From contig BFEA01000097.1 in NCBI GenBank assembly GCA_003427395.1, positions 1,754,352 to 1,781,316 of the forward strand: a stretch of DNA of 26,965 bases, given 5' to 3'. The DNA comes from Chara braunii. Its lineage: Eukaryota; Streptophyta; Charophyceae; Charales; Characeae. Shown here piece after piece: positions 18,893-26,965 of this stretch (its first letter is position 1; every line of letters starts with the position of its first letter). Position numbers and translations under genes: made by a program. Below the pieces are notes generated by a model, which made no database searches, was not told where the DNA came from, and worked only from the letters and a program-made list of their open reading frames with translations.

Positions 18893-19068
18893 TTAAACCA
18901 CCAGTACCTTTGTCGGTTCCAAAATACTCGGCCTCCGACCTTTCAGGAGAGGCCGAAACGAAACGACCGCCGCCGATCAGATTTATCAACATCGGGCTCG
19001 GCCTCCTGAAAGTTCGGGCGCTAGCAAGAACTTGTCGAAACCGGACGCCAAAGGTCCTGGTGGTTTAA
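18893..19068. mobile_element. TTAA-ended MITE, copy 2
   Basis: It begins TTAAACCACCAGTACCTTTG and ends CAAAGGTCCTGGTGGTTTAA. It is 176 bp, with an inner inverted pair (TCGGCCTCC.. and GGAGGCCGA-like). The outer 16 bp match copy 1 at 3086-3251, but the interiors differ. Shared ends over different interiors are typical of deletion derivatives mobilised in trans. No transposase is encoded. Confidence 0.7.
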
Positions 19069-19115
19069 ACAAAAGGTCTTTTTGAAAAATATGGTAATTT
19101 GAGAATCTACTTGAT

Positions 19116-19225
19116 ACACCAATGAAAGGCCTTCCACGATTCAAACCCCAAATCCGGGTCTCAGGGTCATACACCAATGAAAGGCCTTCCACGATTCAGA
19201 CCCCAAATTCGGGTCTCAGGGTCAG
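19116..19225. repeat. 55-bp tandem duplication
   Basis: ACACCAATGAAAGGCCTTCC starts at 19116 and again at 19171. The two units are nearly identical and end in GGGTCTCAGGGTCA. Confidence 0.9.
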
Positions 19226-19279
19226 AGGCCTGGTTAAGAGAGACCGAGCTCTTCAAATTTAGAAAAGTCACAATCGGGC

Positions 19280-20489
19280 ACCTTATGAGTTCAGTCCAAC
19301 AGGAACTAGTAAACAGTCACATCTTAGGGGCAAGCGTCACGTCTCAGAATGAAGAGTCCTATTGAAGAGTCACATCCCACGAGTAAGAGGGCAGTCCCAC
19401 AGGTAAGAGTCGTGTCCGAGAGGCAGGAGACACAGTCCACAGTCAAAAGTCATTCATGATCACAAATGAAAAGTCAAGGGTCGTGACCCAAAGGCCCAAG
19501 CAGCAGCGGACCCATGGAAGTTGAGGAAGGTTCCAGGCCTTCAAGTTGACATTCAGAAGCGGACAGGCCGTGGGGAGGTGGTACCGGAACCAGTCAGGCC
19601 CCAGGAAGCAGAGGCTGGCACGAGTTGAAGTGCATTCCAAGACTACAAAAGGACTGGCCAGCCTACCATTCGGGCAGATGTTCACTCGCATGAGAGTGTG
19701 GAAGTGCTAGTGCACTTGTGCGCCAGATGTGAGAAAGTTGCGCTATGCCAGAGAGCAGCGTTGAGTGAGAGAGAGAGAGAGAAAGGAAGGTGGACGCTGG
19801 CAAAGGAGGCAGCCATAGCTGCGCCAGCACCAGGAAGCAATGTTAGTTGGTAGTTATAGTAGTAGTAGAGGAGTGAGTAGCATTCAGCGTTGATCCTCAT
19901 GTGTGTGTTGGTAGTCGGGAGTGCGCATGTGAGAGAAGAAGAAGACTGTGGAGAGTGAAGACCAGAACCATCAAGTGAGAGAGAGAGATAAGAGAGAGAA
20001 AGAGTGAGTTGTAGTTGATGCTTACCTGAAGAGTGTTGAACTTGGCAAAAGGTAAATTGTCTGCCTTCCAAGCAGGGGATATGGGTTCGATTCCCGTTAT
20101 CCCCAATTGCGCTTTGATGAAAAAAAAACTGAGATAAATAAAATGCGCGTATCAGAGTGGTGAAATACTACATGGGGGCAGATCACCAATCGTATTGGGG
20201 ACAGACGACTAAACGACATCTCGAAGCGCTACATTACCAGCGCTGATGAAAAAAAAAAAAAAAAAGACAAGCGCTGATGGGCGCAAATGCTGAGACTCTT
20301 GATGATGATCGAAGAAGACTTGTAATCTTGTTGAGCAGTTGAACTCTTGATCCTCTCTTTGTGAACCTGGTTATGATAATTGAGCTGCGCTATCTGGTCT
20401 ACTACACATCTGCGTGCAAAGTGTGACATGCATGCTAGTGTGAGCACGCCATCGTGTGATGAGCTCTGAGGCTCATTGCACCAATAACG
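19280..20489 (+). mobile_element. Diverged LTR fragment (copy 2)
   Basis: It is the homologue of the repeat at 1-1075, in the same orientation, sharing the 25-bp block (19698-19722) and other landmarks in order. It is about 220 bp longer between the first and last shared landmarks. The tRNA-Gly-like insertion at 20041-20264 explains the difference. Upstream it is rich in CAGTC/AGAGTC words. It ends abruptly where the 61-bp inverted repeat begins at 20491, so it was probably cut by that element. No gag or pol frame. Confidence 0.45.
20041..20264 (+). mobile_element. tRNA-Gly(UCC)-like SINE inserted in the LTR
   Basis: CTGCCTTCCAAGCAG (20061-20075) is a perfect anticodon arm with TCC, and GGGTTCGATTCCCG (20084-20097) is a perfect T arm and B box. 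The 3' side reads TTATCCCCA. The 5' side has only a weak A box (TGGCAAAAGG) and no matching acceptor strand. A body of about 145 bp and a run of A residues (about 20248-20264) follow. This is tRNA-headed, A-tailed retroposon architecture. Confidence 0.55.
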
Positions 20490-20490
20490 A

Positions 20491-20551
20491 CCATTTCGTC
20501 AAAATGGACATCTTTTATTTTTTGAACGAAATTGAAACCGAGTTTTTTGGC
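20491..20551 (+). repeat. Left 61-bp terminal inverted repeat
   Basis: Begins CCATTTCGTCAAAATGG and ends GAGTTTTTTGGC. It is identical in reverse complement to 24173-24233, which implies recent origin or ongoing conversion. Confidence 0.9.
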
Positions 20552-21339
20552 AGCGCTACCGGGAGCGCTGCGCCCGGCTCGACCGGCCCTCTCACACGCA
20601 CTTTCGCACGGCGCGTTTCGGTTGGGCAAGCTTGACCTGCGCTTTCATGGCGCGTCTCTGCGGCGCGTCGAACTACGCAACGATGGTGTCTGGGAGTGGT
20701 GGCGCGCGTTTTTGCTTTCGTTCGGAGTGGCCATATATGAGCTTGTTTGTCGGATCATCCTGGGCGTTTCTGTTGTGCCATGTATGAGCTTGTTAGGCTG
20801 GTGGGGGCGACGATTTCGCGTGTTTTACGAGTTGCTTCAGGTGTGGTTCGTGTGAATGCCATGCTTCTTTCGACGCGCTCTCCCTGTCCGTTTTGAGGTG
20901 GCCAGCTTCAACATTGGGTTTTGTGCAAGTCACATGGACAGGCAGCACGAGCGGCACTTCAAGTTACAGGTGAATCAACGCCGACTGGTTGTTCTTCTGT
21001 CGCAGATAAGGCTGCCTATGAGATGATGCGTGGGGCGAAACTCTTCCCTCTTCCTCAATCATGGTAAGTGTATGGTAAGTGTGGTGGCTTGGACCCCCTC
21101 TGGTGACTCGCCAACGGGTTTGGCGAGGGGGAGCCACACTGTTTTCGATTCCTTGGAATTGAAGATGGCCGATCATGCCTTTTGGAGTTAGTGTTGCTTT
21201 GAGCCGAGAAGCTAGCTGTGGGAGGAAGGGAATCTTTCCTTCCCTAAAGGCGCGGGGGTTGGGTTTGAAGGGAGGGAGGGAAGTGGCAGAAAGTGGCAGT
21301 TGAGGAAGTGGGGATAGGGGTTGTTTGTTTTTGAAAAAT

Positions 21340-22010
21340 GATCCACGCGTGGTCCAGATGTATATCTCCTTCTTGAAAAATAACCATGCCTTCTTAATCC
21401 GTGGGGTCCACCATTGATTTCACAATTGAGGATAATCTGAGATCTCGTTTTATGATTCTTTTATGATTCTTGATTCATTTTCTTTACGTTGTTCATCTGG
21501 TATTTTCTTGAATTTCTGTTGCTGGATGTTTGTTTGACGATTGATGTTCTCCGATTAGATTTTAAACCTCGATATTGAAATTTCTGAATTTTGTTCTGAA
21601 ATTTTATTTCTAAATAGTTGTTTTCAATAGTCCTTTATGTTGGCTCTTTGATTTGATCTCGATCTTTTCCAATAATACTCTTTTGAAGAAAATTCCTATG
21701 AAATTTCCTACAAAATTCATGATCCTTTACAATCGTGAGTCCGGTTTTGGACATCTCAGATAATCATAAATTTCGATCTAAAAAATTAAAGTTCTATAAC
21801 TGGGGGTTGATAGACTTCCAAATCATTCCTGAAATTTACATCTCAAAATCTTGTTTTTGAATTTCGATTTCTAAAACTGATCTCCTATTGCAATCTCTAA
21901 AGATTAATTTTGCACCGTTGTGTCTCACAAAATTGACGCTGGAAAACTTTCATATAATTCTTTTGAGATTTTTCGTATTTTCAACCTATTCTCGCTTGTT
22001 TTTCCCTTAA
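21340..22010. other. AT-rich interior without genes
   Basis: AT-rich sequence with many short GATTT/TTTGAT and AAATTT words. It has no sustained open frame on either strand and no recognisable repeat unit. Confidence 0.55.
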
Positions 22011-22259
22011 GGAGGGTGCTGGTTGCGGGGGTATGATGGTATGATGGAGGGAAAGGACGCGCTCTGCGGGAAGGGGACTAACTGCAGAGTGGAATTAGGG
22101 TATAGCGGCACGGGAGATGGTGGCTTCACTGCAGTAAGTCTTACCGGAGTAAGGTTGGATAGGCTTGGGAGGTGGGTGCTATCAGCCCCTTCTTGGGCTC
22201 GTTTTTGCGAGGATTCGCACTGATGGGTGGAAGTTCGTAGGGGGGTGCAACAAGGGAAG

Positions 22260-23630
22260 GGCCTTAGTCTTCGTCAATAGGTCAGAAGGACGTGGTTGGG
22301 ACGACGCAGGCCGGTGCTGGAGCGTTGCTCTGTAACCTGGGGGAGCGTGAGGCTTGGGGAGTTCTGTCGAGGGAGGAAGGCAGAACCAACACGTTCGACG
22401 CAGCCGTTGCCGGGGTTTTATCCCTGTCACCTAGGGGCGTGCGGNTAACNGNAGTTGTCGAGGGAGGAAGGCACTCCTNGCCGACTATACCAGGATGGTC
22501 GGTACCGGGGCATGGTGGTGCCCTGTAACCCTAGCATAGGGGGTTATGAGACCTGCCGCGTTTAGGTTCGAGGACTGATCACGGGGACTTCGTTTTTTTC
22601 CAATTGTTGCATGGAATATTGCTAGGCGGTGGTTTCGGTTCGAAATTCTTGCTTTCAATCCTTTTTGCGGTGATTGGTTCGATAATCTTAGTTGGTTCTG
22701 TTTTTTTCATAAGTAAGTTGTTGTTGGTCTTTAGAGTGTTTTAGGACTCTGGGGACTCCTGGCAACTCTTCTTAGGTGAGTTTGATGCTGTTATACTCAA
22801 TGACATGTGGTTGTTCGATGCCAGAACGACGCTGGCCGATGCTGGGGTGTTGGCCCTCTAACCTGTTAACGCAGGAGCGTGAGGCCTGGTAGAGAGATCT
22901 GGGGATGCTTTGGGGTAGGCATTCCACGGGACAACCAAGGGTTGCTGCTGGGACGACGCTGGTCGGAGCTGGGGTGAGTTGCGTTGCCCTCTAACCCAGC
23001 AGGATGTGGGGGTATGAGGCCTGGAAGAGCTCGGGAGGGAGTAAGACAGAGTTGGAGAGCCTTGGAAGGGTGCGTTAGGGATTTCGAGGGCTTCTGAGCA
23101 TTTGTAGGACCACTGCGGTTTACTCCTATGTTTTCCAAATTGACGCAGGTGTTCTTAAAAAAAAGGGTCTTATCCTCCCTCAAGGGGAATGTTGCTGATT
23201 CTCTTGGCAGTCTTGAGAATTCTTTAGGACTCTGGGTACTTCTTGCAAAGCAGTCTAGGCTTCTTTGATGCTGTTTACTCATGGATCTGTTGGTTTTTCG
23301 ATGCCAGAACGATGCTGGCCAGTGCTGGGGGATGACCCTGTAACCTGTTAATAGCAAGAGCGTGAGGCCTGGTAGAGAGATCTGGGGATGCTTTGGGCCG
23401 GGCATTCCAAGGGAAAACCAGGGGTTGCTGTCGGGACGACGCTGGCAGGAGCTGGGGTGAGTCGTGTTGCCCTGTGACCTAGCAGGGTGGGGGCATGAGG
23501 CCTGGGAGAGCTCGGCAGGGAAGAAGACAGTATTAGAAAATTTTAGAATGTTTTTGTGGGCGGTTCCAGGGGTTCTGAGCATTTGAAGGACTTCCGCTAA
23601 TTACTGAATAAGGTGAGTAGGAGAAGATGG
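22260..23630. repeat. GC-rich tandem array with 483-bp period
   Basis: GCCAGAACGACGCTGGCC at 22820 recurs as GCCAGAACGATGCTGGCC at 23303, 483 bp apart. Long stretches on both sides match, including CCTGGTAGAGAGATCTGGGG and GGACGACGCTGG..GAGCTGGGGTGAGT. Within each unit a shorter motif (ACGACGCTGG, GCTGGGGTG, CCCTNTAACC, GAGGCCTGG, AGAGCTCGG) occurs twice. More diverged copies extend left to about 22290. The 483-bp period is divisible by three, so a minus-strand frame (22866-23582) stays open through it. I regard that frame as a by-product. Confidence 0.75.
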
Positions 23631-24172
23631 TGGGCTATCACGCGTCCTGCCAGTGAAGGGGCTAGCTGGTAGGATGGGAGTATGGTACAACAGCAGCAGA
23701 GATGGTGGCTCCCCTGCAATCAGTCTTGCCGGAGTGAGGTAACAGTGGATTGATGGGGGTTCTCCTGAGTCGTTTCTGAATTTTGCCTAATCATGAAGTT
23801 GTCATAGATAGGTCTGAAGTAGCTCCAAAATTCTTTGAGCCAAAGCCGGGTATTGGCCCCAGTATCTCAATTTTCAAAATTCTACTTCTTTTGGGTAGCC
23901 TAAGGCTCCTAGTCTCATTTTCATGGAATTCTCTAATGACTGTTCTGAACGTGCTCATTATGGGACGCTGGGCCTGGTTCCCAGTTCGTGCCAAATTGTG
24001 AGGATATGGTTGTATCTATGGGACGCTGGACCCGGTTTCCAGCATGTGATACTCTCCTGGTAGGACTGTCTGGAGGTACCTGGTCTCAAGCTAGGTCCAT
24101 GTACAGCCAGGGGGGGTCCAGCGTTTTACAAACGGTGGACCCTCAGGAACAGCAAATTTTGACGAGTTTTCG

Positions 24173-24233
24173 GCCAAAAAACTCGGTTTCAATTTCGTTC
24201 AAAAAATAAAAGATGTCCATTTTGACGAAATGG
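24173..24233 (-). repeat. Right 61-bp terminal inverted repeat
   Basis: Reverse complement of 20491-20551 without a mismatch, closing the 3.74-kb segment. Confidence 0.9.
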
Positions 24234-25100
24234 CAGTTCAATTGCCAAAAGCAGTTTTACAGAGGGAATGAATATAACTCTCGAACTACTCTCCAAATTA
24301 TTTTCGAGAGTCTACAGCTACAGTAGTGTGAGCGAGACCCAGCAACATTGGAAATAACGGCCAGTGAAGTTTCTTTCCAGACGCCCTTTTTTTTGGTTTA
24401 ACGTCGGGAGTCTGGAGGGCGAACACTATTTATGGCGACGGCGGGAGGGCTTCGTAACTTTGCATTGCATTGCATCAGTGCTCTTACCAGCACCACTAAC
24501 ACCGAGGAGGACCGGTTTAAAAAAGAAAAAAAAAAAAGAAAAAAAAAAAAAGAAAAGGCGGTACAGCCGGATTTGAAGGGCCGAATCCCTTTTCTCCTGT
24601 AATGTAATTATAATTTGAGACGTTCTCTCTCACGACTCTTGATACTGTCAGGTAGGTTCATAAACCCCCCCAATCTGTCGGGTGCCCCTTTCTTTTTTCT
24701 TTTTTCTTTTTTTTAATAATCGTGCCCCATTTTCTGTGTAATGTGGATCATGAACCTATATTTGAGCGCGTTGTGGTCTTTGTCCCAACGGGGTGGACGT
24801 AATGATCCGATTCTCTCATACACATTCGGCCTTGAATACGTAGCATGCCTTTCCAACCTGTGAGTTCTGCATTCATTTCCTTCCACCGAATGTTGCGAAA
24901 AAAGTCAATGCAAGGGAGCTATTCATGCGGCGTCCAAGCTTGCAAAGGCGGAGACAGTGTCCATCCTCAGTTTGTGCTTCCCAAAGACACAGAATTTCGT
25001 ATTCTGCAGTTCCTTCCAGAGGCATTTTCCGTTACGGGCTTAGAGTAGCCCCCCTTTTCTTACAGCAAATCTTACCCCAATCGGTTTCGTGCTCCCACAG
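24234..25100. other. Unassigned region
   Basis: It holds an ACTCTCGAACTACTCTC motif shared with 18664, an A-rich tract (about 24524-24555) and CT-rich tracts. The plus strand at 24900-25045 has a coding-like stretch (KVNARELFMRRP or similar depending on frame), but no gene can be supported. Confidence 0.4.
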
Positions 25101-25101
25101 C

Positions 25102-25224
25102 AGTTTGCATGGCGATGCGAACATGGGCTTCGATCGCCCAAGGCTACGCCTTTGACACCTATTGCATTGGTGAAGACGTCTGGAGTATACATAACAGCTG
25201 CACCACGTGTCGTGTTGCGGCAGG
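25102..25224 (+). other. Possible internal exon of an unknown gene
   Basis: A pyrimidine-containing acceptor (..CGTGCTCCCACAG, ending 25101) and a strong donor (GCGGCAG|GTACGT at 25225) bracket 123 bp that are open in two plus frames. One frame reads QFAWRCEHGLRSPK.., the other AVCMAMRTWASIAQG... I recognise neither. The support is the splice-site pair and clean composition only. Confidence 0.22.
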
Positions 25225-25454
25225 TACGTATTGTGAGAATTGTTCATGTGATGTGTTTTCCTGGTATGAAGGGTGCGGGACCTCATCTATGTCCTGGAAA
25301 GTATCCATATGGCAAGATACAACAGGACAGGGTCTGCTCGTGCCTGAGGCATATGTTGGGAAGTTGTCATCGAAGTGGGGACCACCTCAGAGGGTTCGCG
25401 ATAATCATGATGCTGGTTGGTCGTTTGTGTGTGCGGTCCACCTGTTCCCGTTTT

Positions 25455-25470
<16 letters not shown>

Positions 25471-25511
<41 letters not shown>

Positions 25512-25579
25512 ACCATTTCTCGGGCATGCTAATCTTCATTCTCTGTATCGTTCCAATTTTAACGGATGTCCCAAAGGAC
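25471..25579 (-). pseudogene. U6 snRNA retrocopy with T40 (A40) tail and internal deletion
   Basis: On the minus strand it starts with GTCCTTTGGGACATCCG, then TTAAAATTGGAACGATACAG, an extra AATG (plus CATT, 25537-25540), GAAGATTAGCATG, and after a deletion of about 28 nt CGAGAAATGGTC. A 40-nt A run follows (plus T 25471-25510). The intact 5' end with a long pure A tail indicates a relatively young LINE-mobilised copy. It lacks the central GCGCAAGGATGACACGCA region and so cannot be functional U6. Confidence 0.85.
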
Positions 25580-25739
25580 GCTGTTTCGTTTCTTTGGGTT
25601 GGGGTAGAAATCTTTGCCATTGCGTGATATCTAAAACATGTTCCAATTTTTTTGGCCAATGGATTTTTCTGGAGTTTTAAGTTTGCCTGCCTGTTTCTTT
25701 TTTTTTTCTTTTTTTTTTTATCAAAACGATCCCCGGAGT

Positions 25740-25777
25740 TAGCTTGAGATGCTGGTAGGAGCAGACATCTCAAGCTA
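25740..25777. repeat. Perfect 12-bp hairpin
   Basis: TAGCTTGAGATG at 25740-25751 is inverted exactly as CATCTCAAGCTA at 25766-25777, with a 14-nt loop. It is not followed by a T run, so there is no particular case for a Pol III terminator. Confidence 0.7.
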
Positions 25778-25914
25778 GTCTCAGGCAGCTCCATCTATTG
25801 GTGGGGAGCTGCACCTGCTGGGAAACGGGCCCAGCGTCCCCTTTTACACCTTACATTTTACAGATCCAAAATAGAAGTTGTATCTGGGGGCATGCCTGCC
25901 CACCCGGCAAGCCG

Positions 25915-26045
25915 GCCATAGAGCTACAGTCCCCTAGTCATTTCCGTTTGCCCGCATTGGGTCTTTAAGATCCTGCTGAGCTACAATCTTCTAATCGTTC
26001 CTCTTGACCGCCTCGGGTATTTAAAATCTTGCCTGCCCAGCTGTT
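25915..26045. repeat. Degenerate tandem repeat of about 60 bp
   Basis: AGCTACAGTCCCCTAGTCATTTCCG..GGGTCTTTAAGATC is followed by AGCTACAATCTTCTAATCGTTCC..GGGTATTTAAAATC. This is two units, perhaps a third partial one, at about 75% similarity. Confidence 0.6.
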
Positions 26046-26639
26046 TCCCCAAGGCGATTGTGATCAGTGTTCACATTTCTCTTAAGAAGGTCTCAGTTCG
26101 TAGGCACGGTCTGTGGAAGTCCAACAATCAGATCGTGAATCTGCAGCCTCTGAGCAGCATCCCAGACAGCAGTTCAGTTTATCGCCTTCGCAGCTGCTCT
26201 TGGAAATTATTGGCAGACCTGTTAATGTTCCCCACCTGCTGTTGCAGCCAACAGTGCCAGAGTTGTGAACCCAGTTTGCAAGCTACACAGCTGTCCCAAT
26301 ACCAACCTCTTCCGACACGGTGGGAGGCGTCGATCTTGTCCTTGTCTGCAGATTGCCAGCATAGCCATGTTGCACGTCTTCGTTGGCGGACCCACGCCCC
26401 GGCGATCATCGACGGAGGCTGGGAGTGCAGGGAGTGGAAGGGGCGCAAGGGGAAAGGGGTGGGGCAGTTAGGGGGGAGGAGGGCGTCTGCAAGTGGGTGG
26501 CGGCGCGGAGGAGGGGGGGGGATGGGGTGTTGTGGAAGCAGGACGAAGTTGGTTTGGAGGTACGGGATATGGAAGTCAGTCATGGGCCTCCTCTGCCAAG
26601 TGTGCAGGGTTTCCATTGGATGTTCAATTGTGCATCCAA
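26046..26639. other. Unassigned region with open frames on both strands
   Basis: A plus frame (26060-26647) and a minus frame (26179-26670) overlap almost completely. Neither shows a recognisable domain, and the Gly/Arg-rich and Pro-rich parts reflect the G-rich run at 26400-26530. No gene is called. Confidence 0.4.
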
Positions 26640-26855
26640 CTAGCTGAACTGACGGTGGGGGTCCTGCCATATCTGGATGTAGGATTCGGTGATGGCAGCT
26701 CTGGCACGGGGTTCTTTTTCATCTCCGAGATCTTTTTTCATAGTTTTCCAGGCTTCGTGGGTGTGGGATCTTGCTGTTTCTCATATTCTTTCTCTTTGTT
26801 GAATTCTGGACAGACAGGTTGACCATGTTCATTGTTCTCAATTTCTTCTTGTGTG
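26640..26855 (-). pseudogene. Coding-like remnant of unknown identity
   Basis: The minus strand reads EEIENNEHGQPVCPEFNKEK and on to QQDPTP in one frame. It then continues as EAWKTMKKDLGDEKEPRARA and on to IQIWQDPHRQFS before TAG (26640-26642) in another frame, as though one base was gained or lost. The charged, non-repetitive composition is protein-like. It could be the end of an exon or of a retroelement ORF. I do not recognise a family. Confidence 0.28.
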
Positions 26856-26965
26856 GAATGCAACTGTGTGGGGGGGAGGGAGTGTTCTGGATGTTTTCAC
26901 ATCCTGGAGTATGATTTTGAATGCAACTGTGTGGGGGGGAGGGAGTGTTCTGGATGTTTTCACAT
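26856..26965. repeat. 63-bp tandem repeat reaching the window edge
   Basis: GAATGCAACTGTGTGGGGGG starts at 26856 and again at 26919 with identical continuation (GAGGGAGTGTTCTGGATG..TTCACAT) to the last base. The array may continue beyond the window. Confidence 0.9.

Larger units (their letters stand above)
20491..24233. mobile_element. 3.74-kb segment bounded by perfect 61-bp inverted repeats
   Basis: The left arm at 20491-20551 and right arm at 24173-24233 are 100% reverse complements. Each terminus starts with the imperfect palindrome CCATTTCGTCAAAATGG. The left subterminal region is CpG-rich, with repeated GGCGCG words (20600-20710) such as transposases often bind. The interior contains an AT-rich stretch and GC-rich tandem repeats, but no frame resembling a transposase. 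I read it as a non-autonomous DNA transposon. No obvious target-site duplication was found. Two separate copies in opposite orientation is the alternative. Confidence 0.6.

Noticed and set aside
20032-20105. Functional tRNA-Gly(UCC) gene
   Set aside because: The anticodon and T arms are perfect, but the 5' acceptor strand and D arm do not pair and the A tail shows a SINE.
22866-23582. Minus-strand 238-codon frame
   Set aside because: It spans the 483-bp tandem repeat, which is divisible by three; the peptide repeats simply mirror DNA identity and no domain is visible.
25405-25794. Minus frame rich in Lys runs
   Set aside because: It is the translation of the T40 tract and neighbouring T-rich runs.
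26060-26670. Plus 195-codon and minus 163-codon frames
   Set aside because: They overlap on opposite strands, show no domains, and contain Gly/Arg or Pro runs from a G-rich tract.

Overview
The window looks like eukaryotic nuclear DNA from a green plant lineage (streptophyte). The evidence is a plant-type class-3 lipase exon set, an L1-type LINE with the plant-style C-terminal zinc finger, two TTTAGGG-type telomere-like units, spliceosomal U6 retrocopies and very dense repeat content. A charophyte alga such as Chara would fit, but that is inference. The window is dominated by mobile and repetitive DNA. Only two host genes can be argued for, and scattered N bases mark imperfect assembly.

Left third (1-9200): a diverged LTR fragment; a CCGGAC-rich dispersed repeat; a fold-back element with a 357-bp internal duplication; a tRNA-derived SINE; two U6 snRNA retrocopies; and a small TTAA-ended inverted-repeat element. 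These are followed by a plus-strand lipase locus. It has a decayed duplicate of one exon (3590-3805) and a long open frame (3884-6037). That frame starts with the exon following the hydrolase core, passes through a huge Asn/Asp/Ser/Gly-rich insert, and ends in the conserved lipase C-terminal block. The catalytic core is not visible here. More CCGGAC repeats, palindromes, microsatellites and two coding-like scraps follow.

Middle (9200-18200): an intact-looking minus-strand gene for a secreted protein resembling a ricin-B-type beta-trefoil lectin (9678-10307). Upstream of it lie a 12-bp tandem repeat and about 1 kb of a CCAAT-box-bearing repeat array. Next come nested hairpin elements fused to a tRNA-like unit with a T10 tract, then a 5-kb minus-strand LINE (ORF1 tail, AP endonuclease, reverse transcriptase, zinc finger) broken by three frameshifts.

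Right third (18200-26965): a second TTAA-ended element; a second LTR of the same family carrying a tRNA-Gly-like SINE; and a 3.74-kb segment bounded by perfect 61-bp inverted repeats and holding 483-bp tandem repeats. A third U6 retrocopy with a 40-T tract, unassigned exon-like pieces and a 63-bp tandem repeat run to the window end.

The main story is repeat biology. U6 and tRNA-derived copies with A- or T-tails sit in the same window as an L1-type LINE, consistent with LINE-mediated retrotransposition. At least three inverted-repeat families have paired or internally duplicated copies. The duplicated lipase exon shows changes that look like CpG deamination.
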